DNA of 64,000 nt from positions 34,373,222 to 34,437,221 of the forward strand of contig NC_089724.1 in assembly GCF_035083965.1 (NCBI RefSeq), given 5' to 3'. Below, piece after piece: positions 42,501 through 52,448 of this stretch (position 1 is the stretch's first letter; each line of letters starts with the position of its first letter). Made by a program: the position numbers and the translations under genes. This stretch comes from Branchiostoma lanceolatum. Lineage: Eukaryota; Chordata; Leptocardii; Amphioxiformes; Branchiostomatidae. A model generated the notes under the pieces. The model saw nothing but the letters and a program-made list of their open reading frames with translations. It was not told where the DNA came from and made no database searches.

Positions 42501-44849
42501 GATGGTCATTATTTTTGGTATGTAGATAGCTTGTGTGATGCTTAGTATGATTGGACAATAATTATGCAAATCAGATTCTAATTTGCATAATTAATGAGGC
42601 AACTTTAAAAATCCGCTTTGTTCCATGACATGACTACTCGTATTCAAATTGTAACTGAGGAAGAGAGAAATGTTTGTAGACAGAAAATATGCTAATGTGG
42701 GCTAATTTGCATACTTAATGAGTAACTTCTCTAATTCCACACTGGCAAATGACGGCAATTTCATACATTCAATACTTTTTTTTGGCATCGGGACGTTATG
42801 TGAATGTAAACATCGTTGAACCAAATTATGCTAATACGGGCCTCATTTGCTTAATTAATGAAAAATATTAGCATAACCTTCTTTGTTGTGCTCATAATTT
42901 GTTAAGCTCATACTTTGGACATGTTATATTTTAAGACAATCAACTGGTATGATTTATAATTGATGAGAAACACTCCTAATACATCAGTCATAAAGGTCAA
43001 AATCATTTGGCGAAGGTATGAGGTCGTGGAACTCTAGTTTTAGTTATTCGAACGTTTCTCTTCCACCTTAGGATAGGGACAAGTAAAGGGATTTCAGGCG
43101 ATGACACAGGGGCGTAGATATTTAGCAGTATTTTGTTGCTTGCAGCATAACACAATCGAATTTTCTTTTAAATTGTATGTAAGTTCCCTCGAGTGCAGAA
43201 TTCTTGTTAGCAAAAGCTCATTAGAATGTAGCAGTAGTAGTATAGAGTGTGATACATAGCTCGAAAAACATCTAGTGCTTCAAAGTAGAAAAATGATTTT
43301 TTTATTCACACTTTTCTTTTTACGCTTCTTTATGTATGTCTAGAAATGTGCACTTTTGTTCTTGGCATTGGGAATCGATTCTATTTCAGTAGTTCTTGTT
43401 ATGAAAGCGTGCCAACAAATATGAAAGTCTAATTTAAGTCTTCTTTGTTTTTGACTGCTAGTGCTGTCCTATTCCTCAATGATGGCTTCAAGGGAGGAGA
43501 GTTTTTTTTCGCTCACAACAAAAACTTTTCTGCCCAGGTAAGACATTATTTTCTGTGAATCACCAATACAGGGTTAACCGGACCCAAATAAACCACCGAG
43601 TGAGCGAACCGTTTATTTGATGGCTATTGGTCACTGATCATGCGTTATTTCACCATAAACATCGAGGGAAAGCGGCTTAGTGTATAGCCAATTCCGATCT
43701 GATAAAGGCAATTCTCAAGTAGAAATCACATCATTCCTGCCAGACCTTATTGACCGATCATTGAGGCACGCATATGGTGGGTCATTAATGTTATCATATA
43801 GCCTATCCAAATTGACCCATATATGAGTAGACAATTCCTGTATGACGCATAGATCCAGAATGCACATTTGTCCTTTTTATACAGAAAATGATAAAATTAA
43901 TTTTGAAAACCAAAATTTCCATAGATAATATTCAATAACGTTGCAATCTTGGCATGTCACATCTTTTTCAAATCTATTATATCATCTATTATCAATTATC
44001 ATCATTCCTTCCTGCTGGGTGTCCCTCTTATTGGTCAATGCTGTGGGCGGCTCCACTTACAGTTCGGGGTGAATACCGTTTTGTTTACGCCCGTTTAGAT
44101 TTGACTTGCATTGCATTGAAATGGTTTATTCTATTTTGTTATATGATTACAAAAGGTATGTTTTATTCCAAGATAGTAAACATTTTGGGGAGCATATAAA
44201 CATTATACGAATGTTAACAAAAAGATAACCTCCTCCTCTACATAATGGAACGGGTGAACGGGTGTTTATGGCGTCATAACACATAGTGAATGGAGACTTC
44301 TGGTTGGTCGACGCCGTCTGGCTATGTGATACTAATGAATAAATAAAAGTACATTTCCCGCTATAAACTGCTATGTTGAATTAACAAGTTGAACATATTT
44401 GTAACTATGACACAAACGTGCTAAAGCTTTGATTACGAACAGGACAAACCATGACTCGACTGCCCTGTCTGTATCCCCAAAATACCACAGACGAGGAATA
44501 ACAGTGATTAAAAGAAAACAAATAATCAAACAAACAAACAAACAAACACACAGGAGAAAAGGTTTTTATTCAATGAGCAAGTATAGATGAAACTGATTAT
44601 TTGTGCAGATCGATTAAAACACGTTTTCTCCCTACCCAGTCCAGAGTGAAACCAAAATGTGGCAGACTCGTTGGGTTCTCTTCGGGTGAGGAGAATTTGC
44701 ATGGCGTGCAGGCAGTGTTGAGCGGTAGAAGGTGTGTCATTGCCATGTGGTACACCATGGACAGACGTTACAGGGAGGAATCTCGCCAGGAGGCAAGAAA
44801 ACTGCTGCAGTCGCTTCAGAAGCCTCTAGAAACAAAGGGCGAATTGTAG
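33524..44849 (+). CDS. P3H-like: Prolyl 3-hydroxylase-like (leprecan family) gene, compact form
   Basis: Eight phase-consistent exons (33524-33590, 38639-38695, 38752-38903, 39336-39422, 39808-39955, 41654-41771, 43462-43537, 44640-44849) total 915 nt, 304 residues plus stop. Residues 1-20 or so form a signal peptide. The rest matches the C-terminal catalytic domain of collagen prolyl 3-hydroxylases, ER 2-oxoglutarate/Fe(II) enzymes that make 3-hydroxyproline. Visible motifs are YTHLVCRTA, the HPVHADNC iron site (HxD), VLFLNDGFKGGEFFF, GRLVGFSSGEENLHGVQAV with the distal His, and the GRRC arginine expected to bind 2-oxoglutarate. The C-terminus KGEL resembles an ER-retrieval KDEL. Vertebrate P3H1-3 are about 700 residues with an N-terminal TPR/CxxxC region, which is absent here. 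The last three exons are duplicated in reverse in the right palindrome arm. Confidence 0.92.
33660..34230 (-). repeat. Octamer-rich repeat fragment (left of the CACTA insertion)
   Basis: It carries ATGCAAAT blocks, TTACCTTCACCGAGAAGG (about 34002), a GTCT-repeat run (34042-34070) and the TGTTCTGGACATGCTAT block that ends exactly at the CACTA element. In the intact copy at 42090-42105 the same block continues without interruption. Confidence 0.6.
34231..37739 (-). mobile_element. Non-autonomous CACTA/EnSpm-like transposon, copy B
   Basis: This 3,509-bp element is the reverse-orientation relative of 21008-24560. Both ends read CACTGCACGAAATGGCC inward, and it is flanked by TAT at 34228-34230 and 37740-37742. 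The subterminal ATCCG-type repeats, the internal hairpin and the exon-like segments are all conserved. It differs from copy A by small deletions, for example in the 36990-37030 area. The single-TAT empty site in related repeats confirms the 3-bp duplication. It lies in intron 1 of the P3H-like gene. Confidence 0.9.
36735..37082 (+). other. Open stretch in CACTA copy B (and 21664-22023 minus in copy A)
   Basis: A 115-codon frame conserved in both copies reads, in its middle, VDSDDAMLSTESDETPFLSP. The composition is protein-like for about 50 codons and then runs into the subterminal repeat DNA. It may be a captured exon fragment or chance. No family recognised. Confidence 0.3.
37743..38560 (-). 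repeat. Octamer-rich repeat fragment (right of the CACTA insertion)
   Basis: It continues the repeat interrupted at 34230. GATTTTTGAGCGGTAGGTAG, CCCCCTCGCGGCTTTTGG and later ATGATGCAAATGTGGGTC correspond in order to 42115-42840 of the intact copy. A MITE (38028-38275) interrupts it. Confidence 0.55.
38028..38275. mobile_element. MITE with long (about 65 bp) TIRs
   Basis: The left block with CACAAAGAAGGAACTCACCA, then TTTTCGGTCGGAAGTCCAAC and CTTCCTC, is matched in reverse on the right with few mismatches. The loop is about 90 bp. No superfamily assigned. It sits within the octamer-rich repeat in P3H-like intron 1. Confidence 0.65.
38639..38695 (+). CDS. P3H-like: P3H-like exon 2
   Basis: 57 nt, acceptor TTTTTCAG, donor GAGA/GTAGTT. 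It encodes ALCPKCDVSKSISPPVPVE. Its CPKC is the only CxxC in the protein before the catalytic domain. The donor is not ideal, but the phase fits on both sides. Confidence 0.7.
38752..38903 (+). CDS. P3H-like: P3H-like exon 3
   Basis: 152 nt, acceptor CATCAG, donor ACAG/GTGACT. It ends KGEKRVLVDGLATQGECDMM then LDLAQ, which aligns by eye with the RVLLDGVxSxEEC start of leprecan catalytic domains. Confidence 0.85.
39336..39422 (+). CDS. P3H-like: P3H-like exon 4
   Basis: 87 nt, phase 0 at both ends, acceptor ATACAG, donor ACAG/GTGGGC. It encodes VGAKPDIEGSHWYSEYEIFE and then GLEVLQAAQ, the FEGxxVL segment of the family. Confidence 0.85.
39513..39540. repeat. (TTATG)n microsatellite
   Basis: About five tandem TTATG units in an intron of the P3H-like gene. 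Confidence 0.8.
39808..39955 (+). CDS. P3H-like: P3H-like exon 5
   Basis: 148 nt, acceptor CCTCAG, donor GCTA/GTAAGT. It encodes LAQQGAVPIDSAEKLLTLSD and then KARRFVLGYFGLPELYL. It ends YTHLVCRTA, a hallmark just before the iron-binding segment. Confidence 0.9.
40685..41456 (+). repeat. Interspersed repeat, copy in left arm
   Basis: The same family as 660-1390 (opposite orientation) and the exact mirror of 63119-63890. It lies in the P3H-like intron between exons 5 and 6. Confidence 0.65.
41654..41771 (+). CDS. P3H-like: P3H-like exon 6, iron-binding HxD
   Basis: 118 nt, acceptor TTTGTAG, donor ACAG/GTATGC. It encodes DDRTDLSHPVHADNC and CPQVHPLYTPRHY. His-Ala-Asp is the HxD pair expected to bind Fe(II). 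The mirror copy at 62804-62921 has Gly for the Asp three residues before this HPVHAD. Confidence 0.92.
41882..43041 (-). repeat. Octamer-rich repeat, full-length copy in left arm
   Basis: It runs from TACCTTCGCC to the GGCGAAGGTA end. Exact octamers occur at 42310, 42327, 42438, 42564, 42581 and 42705. Two pairs, 42310/42327 and 42564/42581, are inverted octamers set 9 bp apart in the same 25-bp arrangement. The 42090-42120 segment is the empty-site equivalent of the CACTA copy B insertion. Confidence 0.75.
43462..43537 (+). CDS. P3H-like: P3H-like exon 7
   Basis: 76 nt, acceptor CTGCTAG, donor CCAG/GTAAGA. It encodes AVLFLNDGFKGGEFFFAHN and ends KNFSAQ, the double-stranded beta-helix strand with the family's LNxxFxGGxFxF signature. 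Confidence 0.92.
44640..44849 (+). CDS. P3H-like: P3H-like exon 8, distal His, Arg and KGEL end
   Basis: 210 nt, acceptor CTACCCAG. It encodes KPKCGRLVGFSSGEENLHGV then QAVLSGRRCVIAMWYTMD. His of NLHG is the third iron ligand and Arg of GRRC the likely 2-oxoglutarate contact. It ends LETKGEL and stop. KDEL-type ER retrieval is known for vertebrate P3Hs, and KGEL is a variant. Confidence 0.93.
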   Translation, partial: SRVKPKCGRLVGFSSGEENLHGVQAVLSGRRCVIAMWYTMDRRYREESRQEARKLLQSLQKPLETKGEL

Positions 44850-46684
44850 TATTTTACTTCCAGACCATGTTGCCTCGTTTGTTTTAACTTTTGGTTATTT
44901 ATGGGAAGCTGAGGTGGGCTTGTAGACCGTTTTTCATTGAGGTCATGAGAAAAGAGGTCCGCTTTATACGGTACCCTATGGACCCGTTAGACCGAACCCT
45001 CTTGGGTAGCTGTTGGTGAAATAGATGCGACTTCCATTGGTATTGTTTTTAGAAGTGAATATTTATTTCAATACGGTTAAATGCATTTTTAGTTCACAGG
45101 TTCAAATGTGGCTAACATTGATGTTAAGATTAGTTATATTGATAAGCCAATTACACATACAAAGATGGATATAGTTGATAAAAACTTATGAAACCATATA
45201 TGTAGAACTATTACTGCCGCCAATACCTAAATTATAAAAGTTTTAAGACGGACGTCATCATTCCTGGACGAAGTACGATTTGTTGTCTTTTGTCGACCGC
45301 TTGTGGCGTACATCGGATTCAAATAGATATTATCTTTTGTATCAGCGTTACACTTACGTCTGTGTCGGGGATCCCGGGGTCCATTGATGGTATCCCTACC
45401 GCCCTCTGTAAGAGAATTTTGGCTAAAAGTACTACCTTGCGACTCGACCAAATGGTCGTATAAATTCTGATCCGTTCGGTCACATCATCTTAATCTTATG
45501 GATGACATCCTCTTGAGACACCAAACTTAATGCGCGCCGGCGAAAAAGAGGGAAAATCCAGCAAAAAATGCTGCCAAACCACAGGACTACAAAATACACC
45601 TAAGGGAAGTTTCACCATACATAACACTGAAATCCATATTAAGCTTTCTTCTTCTTCTTTACCTCTTCCGGTAATGTACAGCGGCCAAGAAATCGGCCAT
45701 CACTAACATGTATCGGTTCAAGTTCAGCGTCAAGACGGTAGTGGACACCCTCGAGGTCTCAGGTCAATTACGGCTTGTGACACTCGAACGAAACGCGGAA
45801 CACAGTTCGGACCGTTCCATTACGAAGCGGTTTGGGGGGGTACATCGAATATCATGTATTTCAGTAAAAAAAGAACTTCACGTCATCTTTGGCACTTGAA
45901 AAACTATTAAATGCGTTTTTATACGTCTTCTATTGGCTTTGTTATCATCTAAACGTAATACTAATACCAACTGGTACGTCATAACCACGAATGTGGTTTA
46001 GTCGCAGCGAGGGCAAAGGCTACAGCTGTAACAGTTACGTGCAGCATGGTGGCTTACCACTGTGTTGTTTTCCGGCCATGTGGCCGGGGGACCGAGCCGA
46101 TCATTTTTATTTGGTCAATGAAGTCAAACATATTTGTAATGAAGTCTAACATCTTCAAGTCACTGATCACAGATCGCAAAGACTGAAAGAGACAGGGCTT
46201 TTCTAACCGAAGTAAGTTGTTCATAACTTTCTAATTTGATAAATTGTGTGTGGGCTTGTCTGGGTCGCGGCCGACTCACACATGCAAATTGTAACTTTAA
46301 TATCCCAACATATGATATAGAAAGTACACATGATTCCTTAAGTAGTTTCCCCCATCGACATTTTAACATTAACTGCATTGTATTTCGGGACATCAGTACA
46401 TAATCAGTGCAGTACATAGGAGAAGTGAACTGTGGGATATGGCTCCAGGGCAGCAGTGTAATGTGGATAATATTGAACAGAATGCAATCTTGAAGGTAAA
46501 TATTTGTTTCCGTGCACGATTTGGATACGGGCCCGGGTGATTCTTGAACGGCATCTTGACGGAATGCATGCAGTCAAGGAACCCACCACCAGGACAGTGT
46601 CAACAATGTTTTCCAACTCCCTCAATAGGGCGGCTTTGACTGGTGAGTAGCAATTATAATGCTTATTTATCGGTTAAGCATGTA
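44850..46684. other. Downstream of P3H-like gene, nothing recognised
   Basis: No clear exon. A GGATGACATCC block at about 45498-45512 resembles the MITE families elsewhere. The single 6-bp length difference between the palindrome arms is at about 45753. Confidence 0.35.
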
Positions 46685-47010
46685 ACATCCACTACCATAA
46701 TACCGCCACTAATCATAATACCGCCAAATCTAAAAAGCGATGAATTTTAAGAGATCTACTTGTGCAGCAACAGTGATTTCCGAGGTATGCACACTTCAGA
46801 CATCAAGGTGTTTAATACACTCTAAGAAAAGCCTCAACAACGAGGCATTCGAAGACAACGAGGTCAAATGTTTTCGATCCCTTATCATGACAGGCGAGGT
46901 AAGCTATAACATCGACATGTAACCAGGAAAACATAATGAGTTTTTCCTTTGCTAAATTAGTATCACTTTAGAAATTGCAGTAAACGTGGCGGTATTATGG
47001 TAGTGGATGT
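46685..47010. mobile_element. MITE with TA duplication (left arm)
   Basis: It begins ACATCCACTACCATAATACC (then GCC) and ends with the inverted sequence, flanked by TA at 46683-46684 and 47011-47012. This suggests a Tc1/mariner-type MITE of 326 bp. The mirror is at 57559-57884. Confidence 0.75.
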
Positions 47011-47040
47011 TAACAACTCTGGCTTGCAATTTAGTTTGAA

Positions 47041-47306
47041 ACATTGGCTGGGAGTTATGTGTACAGAACACAGTACAGTTATGTGGACAGTTATGTGTAA
47101 AGTACTACAGTACAGAAATAGACGTTAAACAAGAAGAACAACAACAGTGCTAGAGAGCCTACAGAAACCAGTAGAGACTGGGGCTCAAGCTCTGTAGCAC
47201 TGTTGTTGTTGTTGTCCTTGTTTAACGTCTATTTCTGTACTGTAGTACTTTACACATAATAACTGATCCACATAACTGTACTGTACACATAACTGTCAGC
47301 CAATGT
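47041..47306. repeat. Hairpin-forming inverted repeat (left arm)
   Basis: Two arms of about 115 bp, starting ACATTGGCTG and ending CAGCCAATGT, surround a loop of about 30 bp. Conserved blocks are ACGTCTATTTCTGTACTGTA and its reverse. It ends close to the neighbouring MITE. The mirror is at 57263-57528. It is probably another foldback element. Confidence 0.7.
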
Positions 47307-47609
47307 GCCTTATCAATGACAAAGTCTGTATCTATAAAATGGGAATGGATAAAGCAAAAAGGCATATGTAGTAGTAAATGGTTTATTGATAAAAAACACA
47401 TGAGAAAAAACGGCATTGCAGTATAGAGACTGAATTGCGCCGCAGCTTACAATCACGTATACAGTAAAGTCGACACGATCAGAGTACTATGTACAACAGA
47501 CGATAACAGTTCATATGTCCAAATGATCGTTGACTAATACAATTAAAAGCTAGATTTCAGTTCGACATTACTACTTAAAGCAAGGTTAATGTCCAGCCGG
47601 AATAACAGA

Positions 47610-49724
47610 TCAGAGTTTTTGTCCGCCAAGGAGTTGCGCCAGCGCAGGTTTGGCACTCGTGGTGTATCGTTTAGTACCCCTGGCTTGAGAGTACTGTAGT
47701 GAGTTCCTCAACAGTCTGCCGTGCTGTTCTCCTCGAGTCGGAGGTAGCCAGGAACAGAAACGTGGCGATTGTCTCACTTTGTTGGCAAAGTTCACGCAGA
47801 GGTCGTGTCTGCGGTCAGAAAGAGTTTGCAGATTTAATCCTCTCAGTGTGGCCGTATACGAGGTATACTGGCGACCCAATATGATCTTACAGGCACGTTT
47901 CTGAACGCGTTCCAGTCTGTTGATTTGGCTGTTGTTGAGGGCGGCGTTCCAAACTGGGGCTGCATACTCGAGGAGCGGTCGAACATACCCGCAATAGATG
48001 GCCGTCAGGTCCTCTGTCGGAAGGCCAGCTCGGCGCAATCGGCACAGCAGAAAGAGGCGCTTGCTCCCCTTTGATACCATACTGTCCACTTGTGAGTCCC
48101 ATCCCAGGTCGGACTGGATCTGAAGTCCAAGAAGTCTGGCTTGTGTTACTACGGTGAGTGCTTGGCCTCCCAATGTAAGGACTGGGGGAGGTGGGGGTCG
48201 TTGCATAAAGCAAATCTGTAGAACTTTGCACTTCTTGGGATTCAGCAGCATATGGTTTCTCTCTGACCAGTCGTCTAACTCGTGTAAGTTGTTCTGCATG
48301 GTTGAAGGTGAGAAGACCGGTCGGATTTCCCCCAGGTTTAGATCATCGACATACTTCCAGTAGTCGCTGTTTAGTGTCCCAGCATCGTTGATCATGGCCA
48401 AGAATATCAAAGGCCCTAGCAAAGTTCCCTGAGCCACCCCACAGGTGAGTGACTCCCAATGTGATAGTCCATGTTGGTAACGTACCCGCTGTCTACGGCC
48501 CGACACAAAACTGCATACCCAGGGCAGAAGGGAAGACCGCGCCCCCATTTGTACGAGTTTTGTGATAGCTGTCGTGTGACAGACTCTGTCAAATGCCTTG
48601 CTGAAATCTGTCAGTACAAGGTTACCGACAGATTGCTTCCTCTCTGCGCCTTTGAAGAAAAAGTCAAGGATGTCTACCAAGCAGTGGGTTGTGGAAATTC
48701 CTCTGAGGTTCCCGAACTGTCTGGGGTCCACAGTAGGTAAGATGTCGCGGAGGAGCCACGTGAGGACGAAACCCTCCACTACTTTGGCGAACTGTGATGT
48801 TAGCGACACTGGTCTGATCTTGTCCAGGTCTGCTGGTTGTTCTTTCGGGACGGGGATGACGATCGCGTCCCGCCACTCCGGTGGTACTCTGCCCTGTCGT
48901 AGGGATGCATTTGTGATGTCGGTAAGTGGGGTGGCGAGCTCGCAGGCGAACTCTTTGATGAGAGTAGGCGGGATGGCATCAGGACCTGGAGCCTTGGTCA
49001 CCTTTACCCTTTGCAGGCGATGGTACATCTGCCATGGGTCAATCTACGGCGGTGGAGTGGCCGGTAAGAATGCTGGTAGCATGGCTGTGTCCAGAGGAGG
49101 CAGAGCCTGGCAAATGGTAGCTAGGTGGGTGTTGATGACTCCAGCGATGGCGGTCATGTCTGTTGGGTCCACACTAGGCACGTGGACAGTGGGAGTAGAT
49201 TTGGAGAGGTTTGCCAAGCGTCGCACCTGTTTGTGCCACTCAGACGGGTCTGTTCTCTTCAACCTCTCGACATGATCACTGTAGAAGTCTTTCTTTGCAC
49301 GTTTGCATCCACGGTCAACCTTGTTCCTCAGGAAACGGTAAAGTACCATGTGGCCTTTACTGTGTGCCTGTTGTCTCCTGTGGATCAAGTCTTTAAGCAA
49401 GGCTGACATCCATGGTTTGTCCTTGTGATGTAGAGAGCATTTCCTTGGGGGGAAGTGCTTCTCTATTGCAGAGTTCAAGGTGCGGTAGAAAGCAGCGGTT
49501 TTCTCCTCCACTGTGTCACTTTCCAGTACTTCACTCCAGTTGTGCGAGGTGATCCATTGGCCAAACGCCCGTATGCTGGAGTCTGGTAGAGGACGAACGA
49601 CGACCTGCTTTGTTTTGTTTGGCATCTGTGACCGGACTCTTGGCTGCCACCAGACAGCTTTGTGGTCACTAGTGGTTACAATATGCCTTGCAAGGAGTTT
49701 TACTGTCCTAAGGCGGAACAGTAG
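47610..49724 (-). mobile_element. 5'-truncated LINE with reverse transcriptase (left arm)
   Basis: On the minus strand the frame opens at 49724, just after a stop, in the end of an apurinic-type endonuclease (TSDHKAVW). It runs through a linker to a TAG at 49045-49047, then through a 472-codon reverse transcriptase to 47610. RT motifs are KAPGPDAIPP, TDFSKAFD (catalytic Asp), GVAQGTLLGPL, YVDD (catalytic), LNPKKCKVL and LLGLQI, then RVQKRACKII in the C-terminal region. The TAG is the only interruption. ORF1 and most of the endonuclease are missing, so the copy is 5'-truncated. The superfamily is jockey/CR1-like by motif style, uncertain. Mirror 54845-56959. Confidence 0.9.
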
Positions 49725-52120
49725 TCATTTTCCTAGATATTGATACAATATGCATGTATGGTCTTTGACAAGAAATGTATACTTGTAATTCTCCCTGGAC
49801 AGATTTTGACAAACTCCAAAAGAATGTACTGGATGTATCTTTTTGAATGCTTATTATAGTTTTTATAGACTGACTGACTATATAGTCTATAGCCTAGAAC
49901 TTAAATATGTATGCCCTTGGAACAAATAAGATAAGTCAAAAACATGTTCAACTTAAATGACATGAAGTTACATGTATGTACAGTCAAAAAATCAATTTTT
50001 CACAGGTAAACAACAGTCTAACTCAACCAGCAACCACTTTATGAACCACACCATTCTGCTTGTCAAAGTCAAGCTACATGTTGTTATTACTATTATTAAT
50101 TGCTCTCACTGCACAGATATAATTAGTAGTATCACAAGCTAGCTGACAGGAAATGGGATGGATGCTGAGCAAATGTTTATTGAACATTTCTGTAACTTGT
50201 TGCTGTTGTACATTACATGTATGTACTGTATATTACAACCATGCATATGCATGTAGTATACATTTGGCATATTTGTTTATTTCTCATATGTATAATACCA
50301 TACATTTCTGGACTGATTTATTCCACTCTCACTGGGTTGGTCCCCCATTCTTCTCAATAATGGGTTCAAGGTTTGTCTCTCCTCAAACATGCATGGGACT
50401 TCCTTTTAACAACCTACTCAAAGAACATCTCTAGCCAAAGGTTAGGTTTCCATTTTTTACCTGAGTCCAGTGAGAAAATTGGTGTAAAGTGCCTTTAACA
50501 AGGGTGTATTCTGGGGTTCTGTCAGGGATTCCAAAACATGCAACACTTCTAGCTTCAACAACCCTAAACACAAGTACACTGTGCCACCAGGTTTAAGTAT
50601 ACCTTATACATTGTAGCTGGATGGCTCCCTGAATAACAAATCTTCATTCTGGGAACATTTATGTGACATTTGACAATTCTGTCAGTCACCATAATCTATC
50701 CTTAAATCAGAGTATCTGCATGCTTGAAGGAAATAAAAGAAGCACATGTTGAAGACACTTCATTTATTTTACATATGCAAAGGGAAAATGATATTACAGT
50801 TAAGATGGTGTGGTACAATACAGGCTTATGTATTTGAATAAACAACAAATGTATATTTCTTTTATTTTCTTTCCACCCTGTTTATACAGTAATTGCTATT
50901 GTGTAATCTCAGTTACTGAATCCTCTGAATTGATATTTGTCATATTCTAAAGGCCTTTAAATAATTTTCTTTTAATGCAGGACTTCTCAAGGATGTCAAC
51001 ACAGCACTGAGGACCCTGCTTATCTAAATACTTCTGCAGAAAAGACAGTAAATCTCTTCAGGCTGTAGCCAAGGAACTGTGATATGTCAGGATGTCACCA
51101 CTCTCCAGGGAAATACATGCATACTTTCATGGACTACTTTAATCATGTTTTTTGACACCATGTGACTTTAAATGTTCTAATACATAAACATTTATTTAAT
51201 GACATAAAGTCAAATTCAGTTATCCCTGAATGTAACTAAGATCAGAATAGACATTTGTGAAGAGCCAATGTACTTGATATGATTATATGGAGCTAAAATG
51301 TGCTTGTTGGAAAGTAGATAAAAAAAGTTATGCTGGTTTGAATTTTGACATCAATTTTAAACTTTACTATTTGAGCTGATCAATTTCAAATCATGATCCT
51401 GCAAGATTACATTCATTATATATAGTCAGATTAGGTGATGTGATTTTTTATTTACATAATGTTACAGTATTTAACTAAAGAACTAAGTGAAGAAACCTAG
51501 CCAGTACAGAATGTAATATTCTTAGATCTTCCCCTCTTGTTTTATATTCGACTATGTAAAATAGCATAGCAACAACCTATGTTCAGCCTGTTTGATGTGT
51601 TTTAGTTCATTCAATTGTGGGTTGGCAAAGTTACTATCCCTTGGCATGACTTCACATGATCCAACAATCCAAAACCCTGTCGTCTAATCGACTGAAAACG
51701 TGCAATATTTTGCTCTAAAAACTTTATTTTAATGACTGTTCACACGAATACGCCCATGCAATGCAAACTACCCATTGTTATCAATGATTTTCTGACTGCA
51801 TTACGACAGAAAATGGAGCCGAAATGAAACCAAATGAGTTGTTGTCCTTGATAAACGTCTATCATATCGCTAGACGTGGTCTCTTGGTGCTGGTTCAGAA
51901 TTACGAGTCAAATTTCTCTCTAAGGTTTTTCTCTTGGTGACTTGTGCCTGCGTGTTGCTCAGTCTACAGGTGTTTCTAGGAGTACACTCTCCAAGTACCG
52001 GGAGAATGCTACGTATATCTGCTTGTTGATTGCCTTCTCTCATCCCGGCTAGAGTGATGAATCCGTGTCTCTGCTTTCCTCTGCAATATTGTCTGTAGGT
52101 TTTCCGAAAAATCCTGCCTG
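49725..52120. other. Left-arm non-coding stretch between LINE and palindrome centre
   Basis: No coding exon or recognised repeat. The mirror is 52449-54844. An AATAAA in the right copy (52841-52846) is in the right place to end a short transcript from the central promoter-like block. Confidence 0.4.
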
Positions 52121-52123
52121 CCT

Positions 52124-52263
52124 CGCCATTTTGTAACTAGGGGCAACGTACCCTGATTGGTCGGTGGCGCTTGAACGGGGACATCCCTGACGTCATAGAG
52201 TATTAGATTTCCCGGGCCGACGGTGGGGCGGGCATCCATTCTAAGGGCCGTGTACAGTCACAT
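52124..52263 (-). promoter_or_regulatory. Promoter-like block, left half of palindrome centre
   Basis: Mirror of 52306-52445. On the minus strand, in order: GC box (52225-52232), CRE TGACGTCA (52188-52195), CCAAT box (52156-52160) and AAAATGGCG (52124-52132). Confidence 0.5.
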
Positions 52264-52305
52264 TCTTGGCAAAACTGCTGTCTCCACCGAGGATGAAGCC
52301 CGTAA
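52264..52305. other. 42-bp unique spacer at the palindrome centre
   Basis: This is the only non-mirrored sequence between the arms. It does not resemble a sequencing hairpin adapter that I know, and it is not itself palindromic. Confidence 0.9.
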
Positions 52306-52445
52306 ATGTGACTGTACACGGCCCTTAGAATGGATGCCCGCCCCACCGTCGGCCCGGGAAATCTAATACTCTATGACGTCAGGGATGTCCCCGTTCAAGC
52401 GCCACCGACCAATCAGGGTACGTTGCCCCTAGTTACAAAATGGCG
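52306..52445 (+). promoter_or_regulatory. Promoter-like block, right half of palindrome centre
   Basis: GC box CCCGCCCC at 52337-52344, perfect CRE TGACGTCA at 52374-52381, CCAAT at 52409-52413 and AAAATGGCG at 52437-52445, all spaced as in a TATA-less vertebrate-type promoter. The ATG in AAAATGGCG opens a 26-codon frame to a TAG at 52518-52520. With its mirror this gives a divergent promoter candidate. Confidence 0.5.
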
Positions 52446-52448
52446 AGG

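Larger units (their letters stand above)
40575..52263 (+). repeat. Left arm of giant inverted duplication
   Basis: Every feature here has a mirror copy in 52306-64000. Coordinates pair by a constant sum (104569 inside about 45.75 kb, 104575 outside), so the arms are collinear apart from one 6-bp indel. The arm includes P3H-like exons 6-8, octamer repeat, MITEs, LINE and half of the central promoter-like block. The true outer end cannot be seen, because the partner arm is cut by the window edge. Confidence 0.97.

Noticed and set aside
44521-44552. Short spaced repeats as a CRISPR-like array
   Set aside because: They are simple CAAA microsatellite runs in a eukaryotic intron (also GTCT at 34042 and GTTT at 30026).
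48598-49275. 225-codon plus-strand frame overlapping the LINE (and 55294-55971 minus)
   Set aside because: It is the antisense shadow of the reverse transcriptase and linker frames.
52264-52305. Palindrome spacer as a leftover sequencing hairpin adapter
   Set aside because: The 42-bp sequence does not resemble the hairpin adapter I know. A fold-back artefact through other means remains possible and is kept in the finding.
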